Assembly (NCBI GenBank): GCA_024278725.1
Contig: JAJRSQ010000109.1
Span: forward strand, 1 to 9,369
Reading direction: 5' to 3'
From: Chloroflexota bacterium
Lineage (GTDB): Bacteria; Chloroflexota; Anaerolineae; 4572-78
DNA: 9,369 bases
Both the position numbers and the translations under genes were made by a program. Under the pieces are notes generated by a model that worked only from the letters and a program-made list of their open reading frames with translations, was not told the origin of the DNA and did not search any database. This document shows positions 5,541 to 9,369 of the stretch, piece by piece; position 1 is the first letter of the stretch; every line of letters begins with the position of its first letter.

Positions 5541-6518
5541 TTAATCCCCCGCCGAGGCGCGGGTTTCCCGTCGTACTTCGGCGCGCCAATAGTCCAGAAT
5601 GTCGCGCAGGCTCTCTTCCAGCGATATTTCCGGTTGCCAGCCCGTCTCGCGGCGAATTTTGGCGGTATCGCCATAGCTGACAGGTTGGTCGGACGGACGC
5701 ATGCGCTCCGGGTCAACCTCAATGGTGATGGCGGCGGAGCTGAGCGTCACCAGCGTGCCCAAAATGGTCTGCACGGGAACCGCTTTCCCGGAACCGATAT
5801 TGTATGCCTCACCGGGTTGTCCCTTTTCCGCCAGCAGAATATACGCCCGCACCACATCCCGCACATCCGAAAAATCGCGGCGGGCATCCAAATTTCCCAC
5901 GCGAACCACCGGCGGCTGCAATCCCGCCTCAATGCGGGCAATCTGCCGGGCAAACGCGGCGGTGACAAAACGGTGGGATTGGCGCGGTCCGATGTGGTTG
6001 AAGGGTCGGGCGCGGATGGTTTCCACCCCGAAGCTCTGGAAATATTGCAACGCCATCAAATCCTCGGTGACCTTGCTCAAATCATATGGGTTGTCCGGCT
6101 CCAGCAGCATATCCTCTTTAAAAGGAACGCGCGCGGGGGTGGCAACGCCATACACCTTGCCGGATGAAACGCTGATGAATCGAACCGGCAACTTCTGCGC
6201 CACAATTGCCTGCAACAGATTCAACTGGGGCAGCACGTTCAGCTTGATGGTTTCCCACGGGTTTGACCATGCGGAAGGCACAAACGGTTGCCCCGCCAAA
6301 TGGTATACCACATCGGGTTGAACCGTCTGCACGACATCGGTCACAAATGCTTCATCCTGCAAATCGCCCTGAAAACACATGATGCGCGGTTGCAGGCTGG
6401 GCAATATCCGCGCTGAGTTGCGAGACACGCCATAAAGCCGGTATTGGGTTTCGGTCGCTAAGTGGGATGCCAGATGACTGCCGGCGAACCCGGTTACGCC
6501 TGTGATGAGAATTCGCAC
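5541..6518 (-). CDS. rmd: GDP-6-deoxy-D-mannose reductase (GDP-4-keto-6-deoxymannose reductase)
   Basis: A 325-residue extended short-chain dehydrogenase/reductase. It reduces the C4 ketone left by Gmd, giving GDP-D-rhamnose. Features in order: nucleotide-binding TGVTGFAGSHL (6-16), YHLAGQPFVPSAW (72-84), the catalytic Ser region ISVSSGKVYG (115-124), the YxxxK pair Y145/K149 in NPYDLSK, RPFNHIGPRQ (171-180), GNLDARRDFSDVRDVVRAY (208-226) and RMRPSDQPVSYGD (272-284). The FNHIGP and RPSDQP segments favour Rmd over GDP-fucose synthase or a generic epimerase. A GTG start at 6518 is chosen: GGAGG (6531-6527) lies 8 bases before it and the Rossmann strand starts at once. The ATG at 6533 overlaps that same GGAGG and lies only about 8 bases after the expected transcription start; using it would add five residues. 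The gene leads the gmd-containing block and is divergent from mraZ. Confidence 0.93.
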   Translation of the reverse strand: MRILITGVTGFAGSHLASHLATETQYRLYGVSRNSARILPSLQPRIMCFQGDLQDEAFVTDVVQTVQPDVVYHLAGQPFVPSAWSNPWETIKLNVLPQLNLLQAIVAQKLPVRFISVSSGKVYGVATPARVPFKEDMLLEPDNPYDLSKVTEDLMALQYFQSFGVETIRARPFNHIGPRQSHRFVTAAFARQIARIEAGLQPPVVRVGNLDARRDFSDVRDVVRAYILLAEKGQPGEAYNIGSGKAVPVQTILGTLVTLSSAAITIEVDPERMRPSDQPVSYGDTAKIRRETGWQPEISLEESLRDILDYWRAEVRRETRASAGD

Positions 6519-6547
6519 CGTTGAGTCCTCCATGTATCAACCGTTGC

Positions 6548-6576
6548 ATTATAAACAACAACCGTGCATCTCACAA
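6548..6576 (-). promoter_or_regulatory. Promoter for rmd
   Basis: On the minus strand TTGTGA (6576-6571, 4 of 6) and a perfect TATAAT (6553-6548) are separated by 17 bases. Transcription should start near 6541, giving a leader of about 22 bases that carries the GGAGG serving the GTG at 6518. Confidence 0.65.
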
Positions 6577-6599
6577 TTTCAAGCTGAAAAGATAAATTC

Positions 6600-6612
6600 G
6601 GGTTCATAACCC
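6600..6612. repeat. Inverted repeat GGGTT-CAT-AACCC between rmd and mraZ
   Basis: Perfect five-base arms around a three-base centre, about 24 bases upstream of the rmd -35 box and 39 bases before the mraZ -35 box. Its position suits a regulator of either promoter. I do not recognise the motif. Confidence 0.4.
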
Positions 6613-6658
6613 AACGCAATAGTACCGGTGTACTACAACCTTAAATTAATTTGCGTTG
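6612..6658. repeat. Nested inverted repeats upstream of mraZ
   Basis: CAACGCAA (6612-6619) and its exact complement TTGCGTTG (6651-6658) flank a second inverted repeat, AGTAC-CGGT-GTACT (6621-6634). The right outer arm contains the mraZ -35 box (6651-6656). The arrangement could be a pair of operator half-sites or a cruciform-prone element; no matching regulator is recognised. Confidence 0.4.
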
Positions 6659-6679
6659 TGGGGCAAAGTGGGTTATAAT
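6651..6679 (+). promoter_or_regulatory. Promoter of mraZ and the division cluster
   Basis: A perfect -10 box TATAAT (6674-6679) follows a poor -35 box TTGCGT (6651-6656, 3 of 6) at a spacing of 17 bases. Transcription should start near 6686. The weak -35 and strong -10 suit a regulated promoter, and the spacer holds two MraZ-box-like repeats. Confidence 0.6.
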
Positions 6680-6717
6680 TCCATCACAGTGGTGAAAAGT
6701 GGGGGAAAGTGGGACAA
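6657..6717 (+). promoter_or_regulatory. Array of five MraZ-box-like repeats
   Basis: Ten-base units begin TGTGGGGCAA (6657), AGTGGGTTAT (6667), AGTGGTGAAA (6688), AGTGGGGGAA (6698) and AGTGGGACAA (6708). Their TGGG/TGGT cores start at 6659, 6669, 6690, 6700 and 6710. MraZ is known to bind TGGG-type repeats spaced ten bases apart upstream of its own gene and to repress the operon. Here two units lie between the -35 and -10 boxes, and three lie after the start site, ending at the first base of the ATG at 6717. Confidence 0.85.
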
Positions 6718-7202
6718 TGAAACATACGTTCTACTTTTATCACCCCGAAAGTGGAGCACACCTGACCGTGTTTACCGGACAATACACTCACAATCTGGAT
6801 AGCAAATGGCGATTGACCATTCCCGCCGCATTCCGAAACGAACTGCGCGGCGGATTGGCGTTGGCGCCGGGACCGGACGGGTGTGTGTATGTGTACACGT
6901 TGGAAGCGTGGGAAAAAATCGCCGCCAAGCTCGACGCATTGCCCGATACACAGGAAAACCGTTCGGTACGACGGTATATGCTCTCCCGAACTCATATCGA
7001 GTACAGCCTTGAAAAAGCGGGGCGCGTTTTGTTGCCCGAAACGCTGCGAGACCACGCCGGCGTCAAAAAAGCGGTGGCAATTGTGGGAGAGGGTCAACGG
7101 TTGGTGATTTGGGCGGCAGAGCGATGGCAACCGATTGCCGACAGTGACACCGAAAACTTCGATGCCCACTACGAGGCGCTGGCACTTCAGGGATTGTTGT
7201 AA
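6717..7202 (+). CDS. mraZ: Transcriptional regulator MraZ
   Basis: A 161-residue protein with two SpoVT/AbrB-like halves, first gene of the division and cell-wall cluster. MraZ forms a ring-shaped oligomer on the nucleoid and represses its own operon. The first half carries FTGQYTHNLDSKWRLTIPAAFR (19-40), the second HIEYSLEKAGRVLLPETLR (93-111). The two DxxxR motifs are slightly altered: D28-S-K-W-R32 has Trp where Gly is usual, and E99-K-A-G-R103 has Glu for Asp. The family normally begins at MFxGEY, so the 17 residues before the Val at position 18 are an extension. That Val is encoded by GTG at 6768, with GGAG 11 bases upstream; starting there gives 144 residues, the common family length. 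The GTG at 6699 is also in frame but less likely. The stop codon overlaps the rsmH start (TAATG), indicating coupling. Confidence 0.93.
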   Translation: MKHTFYFYHPESGAHLTVFTGQYTHNLDSKWRLTIPAAFRNELRGGLALAPGPDGCVYVYTLEAWEKIAAKLDALPDTQENRSVRRYMLSRTHIEYSLEKAGRVLLPETLRDHAGVKKAVAIVGEGQRLVIWAAERWQPIADSDTENFDAHYEALALQGLL

Positions 7203-8131
7203 TGGCGGCAGCGCATCAATCGGTTTTAACAAATGAGGTTCTGCAATTACTGAACCTCCATCCCGGCGACCGGGTGATTGACTGCACGCTCGGCGCAGGC
7301 GGACATGCTTCAGTCATTTTACCGCAAATAGCACCGAACGGCGAACTTTTGGGGCTGGATGTTGACCCGAATGCGCTGGCTATCGCAGTAGAGCGATTGC
7401 AACCGTTCAAATCCCGGTTGCTCACCCGGCAGGCGCGCTTCGATGCCGTCGCCGATGTGGCACACGAATTGGCATTCGCGCCGGTGGCGGGCATTTTAGC
7501 CGATTTGGGGGTGTCATCCATGCAGTTGGACACCGCCGAGCGCGGTTTTTCTTTCGGGAAAGATGGACCGCTGGATATGCGAATGGGTCCCGCCGCCAAA
7601 GAATCCGCGGCGGATTTGGTCAACACCCTGCCGGAAAAGGCGCTGGCAGACATCATCTTTCGGTACGGGGAAGAGCGGAAAAGCAGGCGCATTGCCCGCG
7701 CCATTGTCGCCGCCCGACCGATTTCACGCACATTACAACTCGCAGAGGTGGTTGCCAAAGCGGCAGGCGGACGGCGGCGCGGACAGAAAATCCACCCCGC
7801 CACCCGAACCTTTCAGGCGTTGCGCATTGCCGTAAACGACGAACTGGGGACGCTGGAACGATTTTTACCGCAAGCGATTTCATTACTTGCCCCCGGCGGC
7901 AGGCTGGTCATCATCAGCTTCCATTCATTGGAAGACCGAATCGTCAAACGATATTTCAAACAAGAGGCAGCCGATTGCATCTGCCCGCCGGAACAGCCGG
8001 TTTGCACCTGCAATCACCGCGCCGGTATCCGTATCATCACCCGAAAGCCGGTGATTGCATCGGCGGAAGAACAATCAGACAATCCGAGAGCGCGCAGCGC
8101 GAAATTGCGCGCGGCAGAACGCAGAGGGTAG
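7202..8131 (+). CDS. rsmH: 16S rRNA (cytosine(1402)-N(4))-methyltransferase RsmH
   Basis: A 309-residue SAM-dependent enzyme that methylates N4 of C1402 in the ribosomal decoding centre. Motifs seen in order: HQSVLTNEVL (5-14), SAM-binding DCTLGAGGHA (27-36), GLDVDP (51-56), DLGVSSMQLD (101-110), GFSFGKDGPLDMRM (115-128), the insertion-domain helices to about 200, HPATRTFQALRIAVNDEL (198-215), ISFHSLEDRIVKRYF (238-252), the Cys-rich CICPPEQPVCTC (259-270) and NPRARSAKLRAAER (294-307). Length and motifs are typical, with nothing missing. The ATG overlaps the mraZ stop codon, and the next gene starts 3 bases after its own stop, so it sits inside a tightly coupled operon. An rRNA enzyme at this place is the usual dcw arrangement. 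Confidence 0.97.
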   Translation: MAAAHQSVLTNEVLQLLNLHPGDRVIDCTLGAGGHASVILPQIAPNGELLGLDVDPNALAIAVERLQPFKSRLLTRQARFDAVADVAHELAFAPVAGILADLGVSSMQLDTAERGFSFGKDGPLDMRMGPAAKESAADLVNTLPEKALADIIFRYGEERKSRRIARAIVAARPISRTLQLAEVVAKAAGGRRRGQKIHPATRTFQALRIAVNDELGTLERFLPQAISLLAPGGRLVIISFHSLEDRIVKRYFKQEAADCICPPEQPVCTCNHRAGIRIITRKPVIASAEEQSDNPRARSAKLRAAERRG

Positions 8132-8134
8132 CGA

Positions 8135-8581
8135 ATGTCCAGTCAATCAATCAGCTTTAAACCAACAACTATGATGCGCAGAATGTCATGGGGCGTTGAC
8201 AAAAAACGCGCCACGTCCGTGGTTATCATCGGCATTATGCTGAGTTTGATTGCGTGGCTGTACCTGTTTCAGGCAAGTGTTGTGACGGGTGCGGCAATAG
8301 AGGCATCGAGGTTGCAGCGAAAAATTACCGCTTTGCGCTACGAGAACGACACGTTGCGGGCGCAAATCGCGCAGGCTGAATCAATGGCGCGGGTGAAACA
8401 GCGCGCCACCGAATTGCAGCTCGCGCCCACCGCCCCGGCGAATATCGAATATCTGGTGGTTGCCGAATTGCCTCCCGTCACCAGCCCGCAACCGTCGCCA
8501 ATGGTGACACTACCATCGCCGCCGCAATCGTCCGGGTGGTTTGATGCGATAATTGATTGGTTTGCAGGCGTGAGTCAGTGA
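8135..8581 (+). CDS. ftsL: FtsL-like cell division protein
   Basis: A 148-residue single-pass membrane protein in the position normally held by ftsL, between rsmH and the division transpeptidase. Residues 1-26 are a polar, mostly basic cytoplasmic tail. About 27-46 (rich in Val, Ile, Leu, ending LYLF) is the transmembrane helix. Residues 52-92 are a heptad-like stretch with hydrophobic positions (EASRLQRKITALRYENDTL) that should form the coiled coil pairing with a DivIC/FtsB-type partner. FtsL is poorly conserved, so the name rests on architecture and place, not on sequence identity. In other bacteria it links the FtsQBL complex to FtsW/FtsI. Odd here is the C-terminal 40 residues, rich in Pro and Ser (about 113-133), ending in the aromatic segment GWFDAIIDWFAG (134-145), which may be amphipathic. 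GAGGG upstream of the ATG, within the end of rsmH, can serve as the ribosome binding site. Confidence 0.8.
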   Translation: MSSQSISFKPTTMMRRMSWGVDKKRATSVVIIGIMLSLIAWLYLFQASVVTGAAIEASRLQRKITALRYENDTLRAQIAQAESMARVKQRATELQLAPTAPANIEYLVVAELPPVTSPQPSPMVTLPSPPQSSGWFDAIIDWFAGVSQ

Positions 8582-8591
8582 GTGTTCCGGT

Positions 8592-9369
8592 ATGGATGAA
8601 ACGCAAGCGCGACAATTAAGACGTCGAATATTTTTAATCGCCGGTTTATTTGTGATTGCGGCGCTCGCAGTGGTTGCCAGCTTGGCGCGGTGGCAACTCT
8701 TTGAGACGCCGCCATCCAATTTGCAGGAATACAATACCACCCTGCCCGCACCGCGCGGCAATATTTTCGACCGGGACGGTCATTTACTCGCCACGGATAT
8801 TCCGGAATACGATGTGAAATTCAGCCCGAATCAGGTGCACGATGAACAGGAACGCCGTGAAATCGCCGAGCAATTGTTCCGCGCGCTGGATTTGCCGCTC
8901 AACACGGTTTCGGAACGAGTTGTCGACGTCAGCCCCGATGCCCTCTACTCGCCCATCACATCCCCCAACAGACCCGATGAGCGCGTTCCGCAACATGTGA
9001 TGGAAAGCATCAAGGACATTCCCGGCATCGGCTTTGATATGTTTTACCAGCGCACTTATCCCGAAGGGGAACTCGCGGCGCAGGTATTGGGGTTCACCCA
9101 GGAACGAATTGGGGTGTATGGCATCGAAAAACAATATGACGCTATCCTGCAAGGCGTATCGGGCTTCGCCAGCAACGTCCTGTATCTACCCGAAGTCATC
9201 GCCGACCCCAGCCAATATGTGGAAGCCACGCCGGGGGCAGATGTCTATTTGACGCTTGACCGGGCGATCCAAAAAATTGCGGAAGATGAACTGGCGGCGG
9301 CGGCAGAAACCTACGGCGCGCCGAGCGGGCAGGTGGTGGTCATGAATCCCCGCACCGGGGAAATTCTGG
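8592..9369 (+). CDS. ftsI: Class B penicillin-binding protein (division transpeptidase), N-terminal part
   Basis: Partial gene: 259 codons are present and the frame stays open at the window end. The protein is a membrane-anchored D,D-transpeptidase that crosslinks peptidoglycan. Seen here: a short basic cytoplasmic tail (1-12), a transmembrane anchor (about 13-33), the class B hallmark APRGNIFDRDG (53-63), the dimerisation/pedestal domain with QRTYPEGELAAQVLGF (153-168) and GIEKQYD (177-183), then VYLTLDRAIQ (218-227) and SGQVVVMNPRTGEIL (245-259), which opens the transpeptidase domain. The SxxK serine, SxN and KTG motifs would lie beyond the end. The gene name comes from its place right after ftsL in the dcw cluster; PBP2-type relatives look similar at this end. 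It begins 10 bases after the ftsL stop codon with no strong Shine-Dalgarno sequence, so coupling is likely. Confidence 0.92.
   Translation, partial: MDETQARQLRRRIFLIAGLFVIAALAVVASLARWQLFETPPSNLQEYNTTLPAPRGNIFDRDGHLLATDIPEYDVKFSPNQVHDEQERREIAEQLFRALDLPLNTVSERVVDVSPDALYSPITSPNRPDERVPQHVMESIKDIPGIGFDMFYQRTYPEGELAAQVLGFTQERIGVYGIEKQYDAILQGVSGFASNVLYLPEVIADPSQYVEATPGADVYLTLDRAIQKIAEDELAAAAETYGAPSGQVVVMNPRTGEIL

Noticed and set aside
1..9369. CRISPR array, tRNA, rRNA, insertion sequence or phage defence system
   Set aside because: I found no regularly spaced repeats, no cloverleaf or rRNA motif, no transposase, and no defence gene beyond the common toxin-antitoxin pair.

Overview
The window looks like ordinary bacterial chromosome of moderate GC content. 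It is densely packed, with short intergenic gaps, and every gene but one is complete. The gene set fits a Chloroflexota (Anaerolineae-like) bacterium: a reduced division cluster mraZ-rsmH-ftsL-class B PBP, a GDP-deoxyhexose pair, a DUF1624-type acyltransferase and a small RelE-type toxin-antitoxin pair. The lineage is inferred from gene style and from an intergenic palindrome type I associate with such genomes; no rRNA or other marker is present to prove it.

Layout. Positions 1-205 hold half of an intergenic palindrome at the window edge and then the promoter of a toxin-antitoxin operon (206-697, + strand), which is visibly more AT-rich than its neighbours. The toxin converges, with a 10-base gap, on a long minus-strand block that reads, in transcription order, rmd (6518-5541), gmd (5424-4447), DUF1624 membrane acyltransferase (4356-3595), tatD (3532-2741), polyprenyl diphosphate synthase (2684-1707) and a family 2 glycosyltransferase (1622-708). 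From about 6651 the plus strand carries the start of the division and cell-wall (dcw) cluster: mraZ, rsmH, ftsL and the N-terminal 259 codons of a class B penicillin-binding protein that runs off the end.

Function. Gmd converts GDP-mannose to GDP-4-keto-6-deoxymannose and Rmd reduces this to GDP-D-rhamnose. The glycosyltransferase at the far end of the block resembles rhamnosyltransferases and could use that sugar, and the DUF1624 protein could acylate a glycan. The polyprenyl synthase makes a long prenyl chain, probably for a quinone, less likely for a lipid carrier. These links are inference from proximity. The block is not one simple operon: separate promoters can be read before rmd, gmd (-10 only) and tatD, a strong terminator follows gmd, and a weaker one follows the polyprenyl synthase.

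The richest non-coding DNA is the roughly 200-base divergent region between rmd and mraZ. It holds a promoter for each side, three inverted repeats, and five MraZ-box-like TGGG/TGGT repeats set on one face of the helix around the mraZ -10 element. I see no CRISPR array, tRNA, rRNA, insertion sequence or clearly new system. The points worth a second look are mostly regulatory: the MraZ operator layout, the operator-like dyad over the toxin-antitoxin -35 box, and two terminators placed almost on the start codon of the next gene.
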